A model generated the notes under the pieces. It was given only the letters and a program-made list of their open reading frames with translations, was not told the DNA's origin and searched no databases. A program made the translations under genes and the position numbers. Source: Streptomyces vietnamensis (lineage in GTDB: Bacteria; Actinomycetota; Actinomycetes; Streptomycetales; Streptomycetaceae). Taken from it: a stretch of DNA of 64,000 nucleotides. How positions within the stretch are numbered: the first letter of the stretch is position 1; each line of letters opens with the position of its first letter. Of the stretch, positions 8,233 through 16,431 are shown piece by piece. The DNA lies in NCBI RefSeq assembly GCF_000830005.1, contig NZ_CP010407.1:5336001-5400000 (forward strand), read 5' to 3'.

Positions 8233-8745
8233 ATGAATCTGCGTTCTCACGCGGGCATGGGACTCCTCATGACCGCATTTGCCTCCGCCGCCCTGGTCTC
8301 TCCCGCCGCCGCCGTCGAGGCGCCGGTGATCGTCCCGCTCCAGGGCCTGGAGCCGGTCCTGCCGATGGACGCGCCGACCATCGCGACCGGCGTTCCCGTC
8401 CCGATGCCCGGCGCGCCCACCGGCTTCCAGAAGGGCGTCGGCGCGCTCCCCGACGTCACCCTGCCGAGCGTGCCGCTCACCGGCACCCTGCCGGAGACCG
8501 TCGTCGACGCGCCGCTGCCCCAGCTCCTCAAGGGCAGCGAGCCCGGCAGCGCCCTGCTGAGCAGCCCGCACTCGGAGATGCAGGCGGCCACCCCCGGCGC
8601 CGTCCTCGGCACCCCGGTGGAGGCCCCGCGCGGCAACGGGCTCGCCGGGATCCCGCACCTGGCGAAGCCTCAGCTCGGTCTCCTCACCCCGGTGCTCAGC
8701 GGAGCCCTCGACCCCCAGCTCGGGCTGGCGCCGGACGCGGGCTGA
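8233..8745 (+). CDS. Secreted protein of unknown function
   Basis: 170 residues with a signal peptide (MNLRSHAGMGLLMTAF to AAAVEA). The mature part is rich in Pro, Leu and Gly (VPLQGLEPVLP, GTLPETVVDAPLPQLL) and has no cysteine or recognisable domain. The ATG at 8233 was chosen because it starts the signal peptide; the ribosome-binding site is weak. It is expressed in the same direction as the flanking chaplin and repeat protein but each has its own terminator, so the island looks like a series of single-gene units. Confidence 0.78.
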   Translation: MNLRSHAGMGLLMTAFASAALVSPAAAVEAPVIVPLQGLEPVLPMDAPTIATGVPVPMPGAPTGFQKGVGALPDVTLPSVPLTGTLPETVVDAPLPQLLKGSEPGSALLSSPHSEMQAATPGAVLGTPVEAPRGNGLAGIPHLAKPQLGLLTPVLSGALDPQLGLAPDAG

Positions 8746-8862
8746 CGCGACCGCGCCCCCGTTCATTCGTACGACTGTTGACCGGGCGGGTGAAGACACG
8801 ATTCTTCCCCGCCACCCCAAGGTGTTTCGGTCGTTGCAAGAGAAGGCTTGTCGCATGGCCGC

Positions 8863-8930
8863 GGCCCGCGGACCGGAAGCGTCCCGTCGTATCCGGCGGC
8901 GGACGAGATCGGGTCCGCGGGCCATTTTTT
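8863..8930 (+). terminator. Hairpin with T6 tract upstream of the second chaplin
   Basis: Twelve-base perfect arms (8863-8874 and 8912-8923) enclose a 37-base loop that contains a smaller imperfect hairpin, followed by ATTTTTT. It lies ~120 bp after the 8233-8745 gene and ~115 bp before the chaplin start. It may terminate the former, or end a short leader or small RNA within the chaplin upstream region. Confidence 0.7.
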
Positions 8931-9046
8931 CGGTTTTCCCTCGTCCCGTTCGGCTCAATGCCCGTGACCCGATCCGGCGATCGGCGTTGAACGGAAGTGA
9001 CGGCCGTGATTCCTGCGGTCGCTTTCATACGTCCAAGGAGTTCTTG

Positions 9047-9325
9047 ATGTCTCGCATCGCGAAGGCTGCCGCTGTTCTCGCAGGCACGGGTGCCGTTGCC
9101 CTCAGCGGAGCCGGCCTGGCCGTCGCCGACTCGGGCGCCGAGGCCGTCGCCGCCCACTCGCCCGGTGTCGCCTCCGGCAACGTCGTCCAGGTTCCGGTCC
9201 ACGTCCCGGTCAACCTCTGCGGCAACACCGTCAACGTCATCGGTCTGCTGAACCCGGCGTTCGGCAACACCTGCATCAACGCCGACGGTGGCCACGGGCA
9301 CGGCGACGGCGGCTACGGCGGCTGA
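9047..9325 (+). CDS. Chaplin with a His/Gly/Asp-rich C-terminal tail
   Basis: 92 residues: signal peptide (MSRIAKAAAVLAGTGAVALS to LAVADS), chaplin domain (GNVVQVPVHVPVNLCGNTVNV, FGNTC), then an added tail DGGHGHGDGGYGG that most short chaplins lack. AAGGAG precedes the ATG. It converges on melC2 and shares a bidirectional terminator with it. I recall that S. coelicolor chpG also neighbours melC, so this is probably the chpG-position chaplin. The tail resembles the Gly/Asp/His units of the wall protein at 7040-8128, which hints at a shared metal-rich or matrix environment (inference). Confidence 0.95.
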   Translation: MSRIAKAAAVLAGTGAVALSGAGLAVADSGAEAVAAHSPGVASGNVVQVPVHVPVNLCGNTVNVIGLLNPAFGNTCINADGGHGHGDGGYGG

Positions 9326-9336
9326 TCCCCCCGCTT

Positions 9337-9381
9337 CACATGAATGTCCCCCCGGCCGTCGGCCGGGGGGACATTCATGTG
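9337..9381. terminator. Bidirectional terminator between chaplin and melC2
   Basis: A perfect 21-bp stem with a 3-base loop between two convergent genes, ending 6 bases before the melC2 stop codon. Confidence 0.92.
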
Positions 9382-9387
9382 TGGGGC

Positions 9388-10254
9388 TCAGGCGTACCGG
9401 TAGATCCGGCTGTGGTCGAACATCGACGCCGGGGTCACGCCCCAGGGAGCCATCGGCTCGTGCCGGGCGGCGACCTTGCGGTACTGCGCGTCCCCCAGGG
9501 GCGGCGGCTCGGCCGGCAGGTAGGCGGCCCCGGGGTTCCGCTGCTGCCAGCGCGACCAGAGCAGGTCGACGAAGGAGTGGTGCAGCCAGAAGACCGGGTC
9601 GTTCACGGAGCCGCCGCCGAGCATCAGGCCGCCGACCCAGCGGTGCACCCGGTTGTGGATGCGGAACCGCTCGTTGCCGCGGCCCGGCGCCCAGCCCTCC
9701 AGGGCGTTGCGGAAGCCGGTGGAGCTCGTCGAGTTCCAGGGCGCCGCGTCGTACACCCGCTCGCGCATCACCTCGTCGAGCTGGGCCGGGGTGGGCAGCG
9801 TGATCGGGTCGCGGGGGCGGCCGAAGTCCCTGGTCAGATACCGGACGTCGGTCATCGACTCGGTGATCGTCCACCGCCCGGCGGAGGCCGCGAAGGGGCC
9901 CGTCATCACCTGGAGGTCGGCCCGGCGGCCGTTGCCGCCCATGAAGTCCTCGCGCCAGATCGAGGAGGCCGGGGAGTTGTCCCGGGTCCAGTCCCAGTAC
10001 GGGACGGAGACCGTCGGGTCGATCCGGCGCAGGGCCGTCTCGAACTCGAGCAGGAACTTGCGGTGCCAGGGCAGGAAGCTCGGCGTCATGTGGGCGATCC
10101 GCAGCCGGCCCTCCCCGTCGGCCGTGTAGTGGTCGATGTGGGTGCGGACGAAGCGGTCGTACGCACCGGTGCGCTTGAGCTCCAGGACGGCAGCGACGAA
10201 CTTGCGGCGCTCGGCGCCGGTCAGATCGCGCTGGTTCTTACGCGTGTACACCAC
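9388..10254 (-). CDS. melC2: Tyrosinase (copper monophenol monooxygenase)
   Basis: 288 residues, the usual Streptomyces MelC2 size. It oxidises tyrosine to dopaquinone, leading to melanin. CuA ligands are visible as His39, His55 and His64 (THIDHY, IAHMTPSFLPWHRKF); CuB ligands are in IHNRVHRWVGG and NDPVFWLHHSFVD. SVPYWDW is also conserved. There is no signal peptide: MelC2 leaves the cell by hitch-hiking with MelC1 through Tat. The GTG start overlaps the end of melC1 by 17 bases, so the two are translationally coupled. Confidence 0.97.
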   Translation of the reverse strand: MVYTRKNQRDLTGAERRKFVAAVLELKRTGAYDRFVRTHIDHYTADGEGRLRIAHMTPSFLPWHRKFLLEFETALRRIDPTVSVPYWDWTRDNSPASSIWREDFMGGNGRRADLQVMTGPFAASAGRWTITESMTDVRYLTRDFGRPRDPITLPTPAQLDEVMRERVYDAAPWNSTSSTGFRNALEGWAPGRGNERFRIHNRVHRWVGGLMLGGGSVNDPVFWLHHSFVDLLWSRWQQRNPGAAYLPAEPPPLGDAQYRKVAARHEPMAPWGVTPASMFDHSRIYRYA

Positions 10255-10639
10255 GCGGGCTCCCTCCCGTCGGGTCGGTGGGGACGCCGTGGGCGCCCGC
10301 GAGCGGGGAGAGCCGGGCCGCGCCCAGCTCGTCCACGGCCGCGCGGGTGGCCGCCAGGGGCGTCGGGCAGGACTCGTAGTGGTCGATCGGGGTGACGTAG
10401 CCGCCGTCGGCGCAGCGCATCAGATGCAGCGGCCGGCCGTCGACGAGGGCCGTCGGTTCGCCCCCGGGTCCGGAGAAGCCCAGGAGGCGACGGCCCCGGT
10501 ACATCTCGTCGAAGGCGTGCGGATCATGTTCGACCCCCGATTCCGGTCGGGTCGCGATACGGCCGAGCGCACCACCCGTGAAGGCGGTGACGGCCAGGGC
10601 GAACAGGGACCGCAATGCGACGCGGCGCGGGACGATCAT
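10238..10639 (-). CDS. melC1: Tyrosinase copper chaperone/co-factor
   Basis: 133 residues. The N-terminus has paired arginines followed by a hydrophobic stretch (PRRVALRSLFALAVTAF), consistent with the Tat signal of MelC1 proteins. The conserved C-terminal part (FDEMYRGRRLLGF, GRPLHLMRCADGGYVTPIDHYESCPTPL) contains the His and Cys residues used to load copper into MelC2 and the tyrosine that plugs the active site. MelC1 binds apo-MelC2, delivers Cu and guides export. It is first in the operon, with an SD (AGGAGAT) 7 bases upstream of the ATG. Confidence 0.95.
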   Translation of the reverse strand: MIVPRRVALRSLFALAVTAFTGGALGRIATRPESGVEHDPHAFDEMYRGRRLLGFSGPGGEPTALVDGRPLHLMRCADGGYVTPIDHYESCPTPLAATRAAVDELGAARLSPLAGAHGVPTDPTGGSPRGVHA

Positions 10640-10676
10640 CAGTGATCTCCTGGTGGTCGGCTTATGCCCTCAGGGC

Positions 10677-10702
10677 ACAACGATGAAAACCCGGGTTCGT
10701 TG
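10677..10702. promoter_or_regulatory. Shared upstream element, copy 2, ahead of melC1
   Basis: The 15-base core CGATGAAAACCCGGG (10681-10695) is identical to 4843-4857 and is flanked by inverted CAACGA / TCGTTG arms. It lies ~45 bp upstream of the melC1 ATG and could be part of its promoter or an operator shared with the chaplin region. Confidence 0.5.
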
Positions 10703-10788
10703 CGGCGGACATGGCAGCGGCGTGAATGTCGGCCGTTCGAGTGAATTCGGCGCGGGGAAAGGGTGGTTGGAGCATTAGCATCCGATTC

Positions 10789-11292
10789 ATGACCACTTCC
10801 AACGTCGTTTCCTCGGCGCGCAGCGCCTCTCCGCTGGGAACTCTCACGGTGATTCCGTGGTCCAGCGAGCCCTCCGCCGAATCGGCGGGGACGCCGTTCC
10901 TGATGGCGTATTCGCTCGGCGACGGCCGGGACGGTCCTGAGGCCGGTCAGCAGGCGATGCGCGCGGCCCTGGAGGCGATGAACCTCTCGGTCGGCGACCG
11001 GCTCTTCGATCTGGAGAAGGACGCCGGGATCAACGCCTCGCTGATCGTCGAGGCCGGTTCGGCCGTGCTCACCCTGCCCTTCCTGAAGGTGCAGTGCCCG
11101 GTGCCGGAGGAGTGGCAGGCGGCGGCGCGCGAGCAGGGCAAGGTCTACTTCATCTGCTCCGTACGGCCCTGGGCCGAGGGCGTGCCCGGACAGCCCGTCG
11201 ACGAGGAGCGGCTCAAGGCCTTCGTCTCGGACGAGGCGATGCTCGCCGACAGCGCCCACGTCCTGCTGCCGGTCCGCCGCATCCAGGGCTGA
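10789..11292 (+). CDS. DUF5949-like protein
   Basis: 167 residues, soluble, no signal peptide or membrane segment. I recall this as the Streptomyces-specific DUF5949 type (LGTLTVIPW, FLMAYSLGDGRDGPE, VYFICSVRPWAEGVPG); its function is not known. The ATG at 10789 is placed where homologous-looking sequence starts; in-frame extension upstream has no SD. Divergent from melC1 across ~150 bp. It precedes the VKOR gene by 18 bases and may be co-transcribed with it. Confidence 0.8.
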   Translation: MTTSNVVSSARSASPLGTLTVIPWSSEPSAESAGTPFLMAYSLGDGRDGPEAGQQAMRAALEAMNLSVGDRLFDLEKDAGINASLIVEAGSAVLTLPFLKVQCPVPEEWQAAAREQGKVYFICSVRPWAEGVPGQPVDEERLKAFVSDEAMLADSAHVLLPVRRIQG

Positions 11293-11310
11293 GCGGGAAG
11301 GGGTCGCGCC

Positions 11311-11958
11311 ATGGCGACGGTGAACGTACGGGACGGGGTGCCGGGCCAGCGGCAGGAGGAGGCCGCCGGGGAGACCGGCGGCCCGATCGGCGCGGGCCGG
11401 GCGCTCGCCTGGTTGCTGCTCGTCACCGGCGCGGCGGGCGTCCTCGCCGGCTGGGTGATCACGCTCGACAAGTTCAAGCTCCTGGAGGACCCCGGTTTCC
11501 AGCCCGGGTGCAGTCTGAACCCGGTCGTGTCCTGCGGCAGCGTCATGAAGAGCGAGCAGGCGGCGGTGTTCGGCTTCCCGAACCCGATGCTCGGGCTCGT
11601 CACGTACGCCGTCGTCGTCGCCGTCGGTGCCGGGCTGCTCGCCGGGGCCCGCTACCGGGGCTGGTTCTGGCTCGGCCTCAACGCGGGGATGCTCTTCGGG
11701 GTCGGTTTCTGCACCTGGCTGATGTACCAGTCGCTGTACGAGATCAACGCGCTCTGCCTGTGGTGCTGTCTGGCCTGGGTCGCCACGATCACCATGTTCT
11801 GGTACGTCACCGCGCACAACGTCCGGGAGCGCGTCCTGCCCGCCCCGGCGGGGCTGCGGACCTTCCTCGGCGAGTTCACCTTCGCCCTGCCCGTCCTGCA
11901 CATCGGGATCATCGGGATGCTGATCCTGACCCGTTGGTGGGACTTCTGGACCAGCTGA
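11311..11958 (+). CDS. Vitamin K epoxide reductase (VKOR) family membrane thiol oxidoreductase
   Basis: 215 residues with four or five hydrophobic segments. The active-site CXXC is CLWC at residues 149-152; the loop cysteine pair lies in GCSLNPVVSCGSV near residues 67-75. Bacterial VKOR homologues reoxidise a periplasmic thioredoxin-like partner to drive disulfide formation in exported proteins. This fits a region rich in secreted disulfide proteins such as chaplins. The next gene starts one base after its stop, so the two form an operon. Confidence 0.92.
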   Translation: MATVNVRDGVPGQRQEEAAGETGGPIGAGRALAWLLLVTGAAGVLAGWVITLDKFKLLEDPGFQPGCSLNPVVSCGSVMKSEQAAVFGFPNPMLGLVTYAVVVAVGAGLLAGARYRGWFWLGLNAGMLFGVGFCTWLMYQSLYEINALCLWCCLAWVATITMFWYVTAHNVRERVLPAPAGLRTFLGEFTFALPVLHIGIIGMLILTRWWDFWTS

Positions 11959-11959
11959 C

Positions 11960-12994
11960 GTGAGGCGGCTCTCCTCCTGGCCTTCCTGGCTCTCCTGGTT
12001 CACCTGGCCGCGGGCCGCACTGACCGTGCTGCTCGCGGCCGTTGTCGTCTTCCTGTGCGCGCTCCTGTCCGACCGGACCGGGACGCGGACCGCGCCCGAG
12101 ACGGATCCGGAGCCGCTGACGGGGGTCCCCTCGGGGTTCTTCACCGGCTCCGACGAGGCCGGGGTGCGGCGGATCGCGCAGGTGCAGGACTGGCTCGGCG
12201 GCGACTCCCTGACCGTCGGCCACACCTATCTGCCGGGCGACCGCTGGTCCAACATCGAGGGGCATCCGGCGCTGTTCGGGCCCTGGGCGCGCTGGAAGGC
12301 CGAGCGGCCCGGGCGCCTCTTCGTGCTCAACGTGCCGCTGCTCGACCGGAACGAGGCCGGGCTGCCGGACGCCGAGGTGCGGGCGGGGCTGCGGCGGGGC
12401 GCGGACGGCGCGTACGACGGGCACTTCCGGACCCTGGGGGAGCGGCTCGTGGCGCAGGGGCTCGGCGACGCGGTCCTGGTGCTCGGCTGGGAGATGAACG
12501 GCACCACGTACAGCCATCGCTGCCGCCCGGACCCGACGGCCTGGAAGGCGTACTGGCGACGGGTGGTGGGGGTGCTGCGGGAGGTGCCGGGGCAGCGGTT
12601 CCGTTTCGACTTCACGCCGAGCCGGGGTCTCGACGCCATCCCCTGGCCGCACTGCTACCCGGGCGACGACGTCGTCGACATCATTGGGATGGACGCCTAC
12701 GACCAGCCCGCCGGGCTCTCCTTCGAGGAGCAGGTGGACGAGGAGTACGGGCTCGCGCACCAGGTGCGCTTCGCGGCGGCGCACGGCAAGCCCGTCTCGT
12801 ACCCGGAGTGGGGGCTCTTCAGGAACGGGGACGACCCGGCGTACGTGCGGGGGATGTTGGGCTGGTTCGCGGCGCACCGGCCCGTCTACCAGACCGTCAC
12901 CGACTACTGCCCGCACGGGGTGTGGGAGTGCGCGGACAATCCGGATTCGGCGCGGATCGTCAGGGGCGCGCTGGGGGCCTCAGGCCGGCGGTGA
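11960..12994 (+). CDS. Glycoside hydrolase family 26-like secreted/membrane-anchored enzyme
   Basis: 344 residues from a GTG one base after the VKOR stop. One N-terminal hydrophobic segment (~19-38) acts as signal anchor. The catalytic domain has LGWEMNG (acid/base Glu) and VSYPEWG (nucleophile Glu), the two-glutamate layout of clan GH-A and GH26 beta-mannanases. IGMDAYDQP is also typical. The substrate could be mannan or a related beta-glycan. The 3' end overlaps the convergent TetR gene by 15 bases. Confidence 0.85.
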   Translation: MRRLSSWPSWLSWFTWPRAALTVLLAAVVVFLCALLSDRTGTRTAPETDPEPLTGVPSGFFTGSDEAGVRRIAQVQDWLGGDSLTVGHTYLPGDRWSNIEGHPALFGPWARWKAERPGRLFVLNVPLLDRNEAGLPDAEVRAGLRRGADGAYDGHFRTLGERLVAQGLGDAVLVLGWEMNGTTYSHRCRPDPTAWKAYWRRVVGVLREVPGQRFRFDFTPSRGLDAIPWPHCYPGDDVVDIIGMDAYDQPAGLSFEEQVDEEYGLAHQVRFAAAHGKPVSYPEWGLFRNGDDPAYVRGMLGWFAAHRPVYQTVTDYCPHGVWECADNPDSARIVRGALGASGRR

Positions 12995-13591
12995 GGGCGT
13001 CAGGCCGGTCTTGAGGGTGTCGACCGTGCGGTCCAGGAGGGCGACGAGGTCGTCGGTGCGGCCGTGTTCGGCCCAGTGGACGGTCGCCTCGCGGAGCGCG
13101 CCGAGGACCGCCGCCGTGAAGATCCGTACCTCCAGGCCGTCCGCGTCCCGGCCGGTGCGGTCGGCGATCGCGCGGGCGAGCCGGCGGCCGGTCGTGGCGG
13201 TGGTCTCGGTGAGCCGGGCGCGCACGGCGGGGATCTCCACCATGAGCCGGGCGCGCAGCCGGGTCTCCTCGGGCTCCTCGTCGAGGGCGGCGCGGACGGC
13301 TTCGAGGACGACCGCCCGGAGCGATTCGAGCGGTTCCTCCGCGGCGGGGCGGGCACGCAGCCGGGCTTCGAGGAGTTCGTCGTTCTCGTCGGTGAGGAGG
13401 ATGTCCTCCCGGACAGGGAAGTAGCGCACGACGGTGGAGGGGGAGACCTCGGCGGCCTCGGCGATGCGGTCGGTGGTGGCGGCGTCCCAGCCCTGCTCGG
13501 CGACGAGCCGGTAGGTGGCCTTCCGGATCGCCGCGCGGGTCTTCGCCTTCTTGCGTTCGCGGAGGCCGGGGCGGTCGTTCATGCCCTTCAT
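12980..13591 (-). CDS. TetR-family transcriptional regulator
   Basis: 203 residues. The N-terminal helix-turn-helix is at ~28-52 (IAEAAEVSPSTVVRYFP); the C-terminal ligand domain is divergent. It starts 9 bases after the hemolysin III-type gene, so both are one transcript, and a palindrome at 14303-14316 lies at that transcript's promoter. Autoregulation and control of the membrane protein are therefore likely. The inducer is unknown. Confidence 0.92.
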   Translation of the reverse strand: MKGMNDRPGLRERKKAKTRAAIRKATYRLVAEQGWDAATTDRIAEAAEVSPSTVVRYFPVREDILLTDENDELLEARLRARPAAEEPLESLRAVVLEAVRAALDEEPEETRLRARLMVEIPAVRARLTETTATTGRRLARAIADRTGRDADGLEVRIFTAAVLGALREATVHWAEHGRTDDLVALLDRTVDTLKTGLTPSPPA

Positions 13592-13600
13592 GCTCCCAGG

Positions 13601-14287
13601 TCAGGCGTGCTGGTACGCCACGAGCGAGATGCCGACGTAGTGGACGATGAAGGCCGCGAGGGTCAGCGAGTGGAAGACCTCGTGGAAACCGAACCAGCGC
13701 GGGGAGGGGTTCGGGCGCTTGATGCCGTAGATGACGCCGCCCGCGCTGTAGAGCAGTCCGCCGACGACGACGAGGACGAGGACGGCGATGCCGCCCGCGC
13801 GCATGAAGTCGGGCAGGAAGAAGACGGCGGCCCAGCCCATCGCGATGTAGCAGGGCGTGTACAGCCAGCGAGGGGCGCCGACCCAGAAGACGCGGAAGGC
13901 GATGCCGGCGGCGGCCGCGACCCAGACCGCCCACATGAGCGGCTTCGCCGTGGAGTCGGGGAGGAGGAGCAGGGTGAGCGGGGTGTAGGTGCCCGCGATG
14001 ATCAGGAAGATGTTGGCGTGGTCGAGGCGCCGGAGCACGGCCTCGCCGCGCGGGCCCCAGTTGCCGCGGTGGTAGAGCGCGCTGATGCCGAAGAGCAGGC
14101 AGGCGGTGAGGACGTAGATCCCGCAGGCGATGCGGGCGCGGGGCGAGTCGGAGAGGGCGACGAGGGTGAGGCCCGCGACGATCACGGCGGGGAACATGCC
14201 CGCGTGCAGCCATCCTCTGAGCCGGGGCTTCGTCGGGAGCGGCACGGGGCGCTCGATCGGGGTCACTTCCGGCGTGGCTGCAGTCAT
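13601..14287 (-). CDS. Hemolysin III / PAQR (TrhA) family membrane protein
   Basis: 228 residues, seven hydrophobic segments. Family signatures include GISALYHRGNW near helix 2-3, DHANIFLIIAGTYTPL, and HEVFHSLTLAAFIVHYVGI near the C-terminus, with the histidines that coordinate zinc in PAQR proteins. Bacterial members are linked to membrane lipid homeostasis; the historic haemolysin name is not a functional claim. It is upstream of, and co-transcribed with, a TetR regulator. Confidence 0.92.
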   Translation of the reverse strand: MTAATPEVTPIERPVPLPTKPRLRGWLHAGMFPAVIVAGLTLVALSDSPRARIACGIYVLTACLLFGISALYHRGNWGPRGEAVLRRLDHANIFLIIAGTYTPLTLLLLPDSTAKPLMWAVWVAAAAGIAFRVFWVGAPRWLYTPCYIAMGWAAVFFLPDFMRAGGIAVLVLVVVGGLLYSAGGVIYGIKRPNPSPRWFGFHEVFHSLTLAAFIVHYVGISLVAYQHA

Positions 14288-14302
14288 GGGACGGAATCCT
14301 AG

Positions 14303-14316
14303 CTACGGCTCCGTAG
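14303..14316. promoter_or_regulatory. TetR-type operator candidate CTACGG-CT-CCGTAG
   Basis: A perfect 14-bp palindrome 16 bp upstream of the hemolysin III-type ATG, in the promoter of the operon that ends with tetR. Its size and symmetry fit a TetR dimer. Confidence 0.65.
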
Positions 14317-14484
14317 GTACCGGATATGAGTGGCGATGCTCACGTGTGCACCCCCCTGGACATATGGGCGAATCCGTCGGATGATCAAATGAGTGCGGTC
14401 GGCACCGGATGAGCAGCTACGACGCATCCGGGTCGCAGCCCCCACGGGGCAGACATCTAAAAAACCCCTCAACAAGGAGCAATC

Positions 14485-16302
14485 GTGGCGCGCGACAACG
14501 CGGCTCCCCTTCCCACCCAGCACCAGGAGCTCATCTCCTGGGTGACCGAGATCGCCGAGATCACTCAGCCGGACAACATCGTCTGGTGCGACGGATCCGA
14601 GGCCGAGTACGAGCGCCTGTGCGAGGAGCTCGTCGCCAAGGGGACCTTCAAGAAGCTCGACCCGGTCAAGCGCCCGAACTCGTACTACGCCGCCTCCGAC
14701 CCGTCCGACGTCGCGCGCGTCGAGGACCGGACCTTCATCTGCTCCGAGAAGGAGGAGGACGCGGGCCCGACCAACCACTGGAAGGCCCCCGCGGAGATGA
14801 AGGACATCTTCGCCGGCGAGAAGGGCATCTTCCGCGGCTCCATGCGCGGCCGCACCATGTACGTCGTGCCCTTCTGCATGGGCCCGGTCGGCTCCCCGCT
14901 TTCCGCCATCGGCGTCGAGATCACCGACTCCGCGTACGTCGCCGTCTCCATGCGCACCATGACCCGCATGGGACAGGCCGTCCTCGACGAGCTCGGCACC
15001 GACGGCTTCTTCGTCAAGGCCGTCCACACCCTCGGCGCGCCGCTCGCCGAGGGCGAGGCCGACGTGCCGTGGCCCTGCAACACCACCAAGTACATCTCGC
15101 ACTTCCCCGAGACCCGCGAGATCTGGTCGTACGGCTCGGGCTACGGCGGCAACGCCCTGCTCGGCAAGAAGTGCTACGCGCTCCGTATCGCCTCCGTCAT
15201 GGCGCGTGACGAGGGCTGGCTCGCCGAGCACATGCTGATCCTCAAGCTCACCCCGCCGCAGGGCGAGGCGAAGTACGTCGCCGCCGCGTTCCCGTCGGCC
15301 TGTGGCAAGACCAACCTCGCGATGCTGGAGCCCACGATCTCCGGCTGGACGGTCGAGACCATCGGTGACGACATCGCCTGGATGCGCTTCGGCGAGGACG
15401 GCCGCCTCTACGCGATCAACCCCGAGGCCGGCTTCTTCGGCGTCGCGCCCGGCACCGGGGAGCACACCAACGCCAACGCCATGAAGACCATGTGGGGCAA
15501 CTCCGTCTTCACGAACGTCGCGCTCACCGACGACGGCGACGTGTGGTGGGAGGGCATGACCGAAGAGGCGCCCAAGCACCTCATCGACTGGAAGGGCAAC
15601 GACTGGACTCCGGACTCGGAGACCCCGGCCGCCCACCCGAACGCCCGCTTCACCGTCCCGGCCGGGCAGTGCCCGATCATCGCGCCGGAGTGGGAGGACC
15701 CGAAGGGCGTGCCGATCTCGGCGATCCTCTTCGGCGGCCGCCGCGCCTCCGCCGTCCCGCTGGTCACCGAGTCCTTCGACTGGAACCACGGCGTCTTCCT
15801 CGGTGCGAACGTCGCCTCCGAGAAGACCGCCGCCGCCGAGGGCAAGGTCGGCGAGCTGCGCCGCGACCCCTTCGCCATGCTGCCGTTCTGCGGCTACAAC
15901 ATGGGCGACTACATGGCGCACTGGATCAAGGTGGGCAAGGACGCCGACGCGTCGAAGCTCCCGAAGATCTACTACGTCAACTGGTTCCGCAAGAACGACG
16001 CCGGCAAGTTCGTCTGGCCCGGCTTCGGCGAGAACAGCCGCGTCCTGAAGTGGATCGTCGAGCGCCTCGACGGCAAGGCCGAGGGCGTCGAGACCCCGAT
16101 CGGCATCCTGCCGACCCCGGAGTCCCTGGACACCGAGGGCCTGGACCTGCCGGCCGAGGACCTGGAGTTCCTCCTCAAGGTGGACCGTGACGTGTGGCGC
16201 GAAGAGGCCGCCCTCGTCCCCGACCACCTGAACACCTTCGGCGACCACACGCCGAAGGAGCTGTGGGACCAGTACAACGCGCTCGTGGAGCGCCTCGGCT
16301 AG
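14485..16302 (+). CDS. pckG: Phosphoenolpyruvate carboxykinase (GTP)
   Basis: 605 residues, full length for GTP-dependent PEPCK. It converts oxaloacetate plus GTP to PEP, GDP and CO2, the entry step of gluconeogenesis and a node of anaplerosis. The kinase motif [13 protein letters not shown], the upstream [18 protein letters not shown] and the late VNWFRK and [13 protein letters not shown] are conserved. The GTG at 14485 is supported by AAGGAG 7 bases upstream. It has its own promoter region (14288-14484) and terminator (16380-16415), so it is monocistronic. Confidence 0.98.
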   Translation: MARDNAAPLPTQHQELISWVTEIAEITQPDNIVWCDGSEAEYERLCEELVAKGTFKKLDPVKRPNSYYAASDPSDVARVEDRTFICSEKEEDAGPTNHWKAPAEMKDIFAGEKGIFRGSMRGRTMYVVPFCMGPVGSPLSAIGVEITDSAYVAVSMRTMTRMGQAVLDELGTDGFFVKAVHTLGAPLAEGEADVPWPCNTTKYISHFPETREIWSYGSGYGGNALLGKKCYALRIASVMARDEGWLAEHMLILKLTPPQGEAKYVAAAFPSACGKTNLAMLEPTISGWTVETIGDDIAWMRFGEDGRLYAINPEAGFFGVAPGTGEHTNANAMKTMWGNSVFTNVALTDDGDVWWEGMTEEAPKHLIDWKGNDWTPDSETPAAHPNARFTVPAGQCPIIAPEWEDPKGVPISAILFGGRRASAVPLVTESFDWNHGVFLGANVASEKTAAAEGKVGELRRDPFAMLPFCGYNMGDYMAHWIKVGKDADASKLPKIYYVNWFRKNDAGKFVWPGFGENSRVLKWIVERLDGKAEGVETPIGILPTPESLDTEGLDLPAEDLEFLLKVDRDVWREEAALVPDHLNTFGDHTPKELWDQYNALVERLG

Positions 16303-16379
16303 TCCCTCCCGAACTCGTGGTGGGCTGCCCCGAAACACCGCCCTGACCAGTGGGGTCACGACGGTCCATCACGACGCAA

Positions 16380-16415
16380 CCGGCCCCCGGAGCCCCCTCA
16401 GGCCCCGGGGGCCGG
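16380..16415. terminator. Bidirectional terminator between pckG and the polyglutamate hydrolase-like gene
   Basis: An 11-bp stem (CCGGCCCCCGG with its complement) between convergent genes, 77 bases after pckG and 16 bases before the opposing stop codon. Confidence 0.75.
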
Positions 16416-16431
16416 CGCATGTCCCGGAGGA

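Noticed and set aside
9388..10639. Part of a larger secondary-metabolite cluster around tyrosinase
   Set aside because: melC1-melC2 stand alone; neighbours are chaplin and housekeeping-type genes, with no PKS, NRPS, terpene or RiPP core genes.
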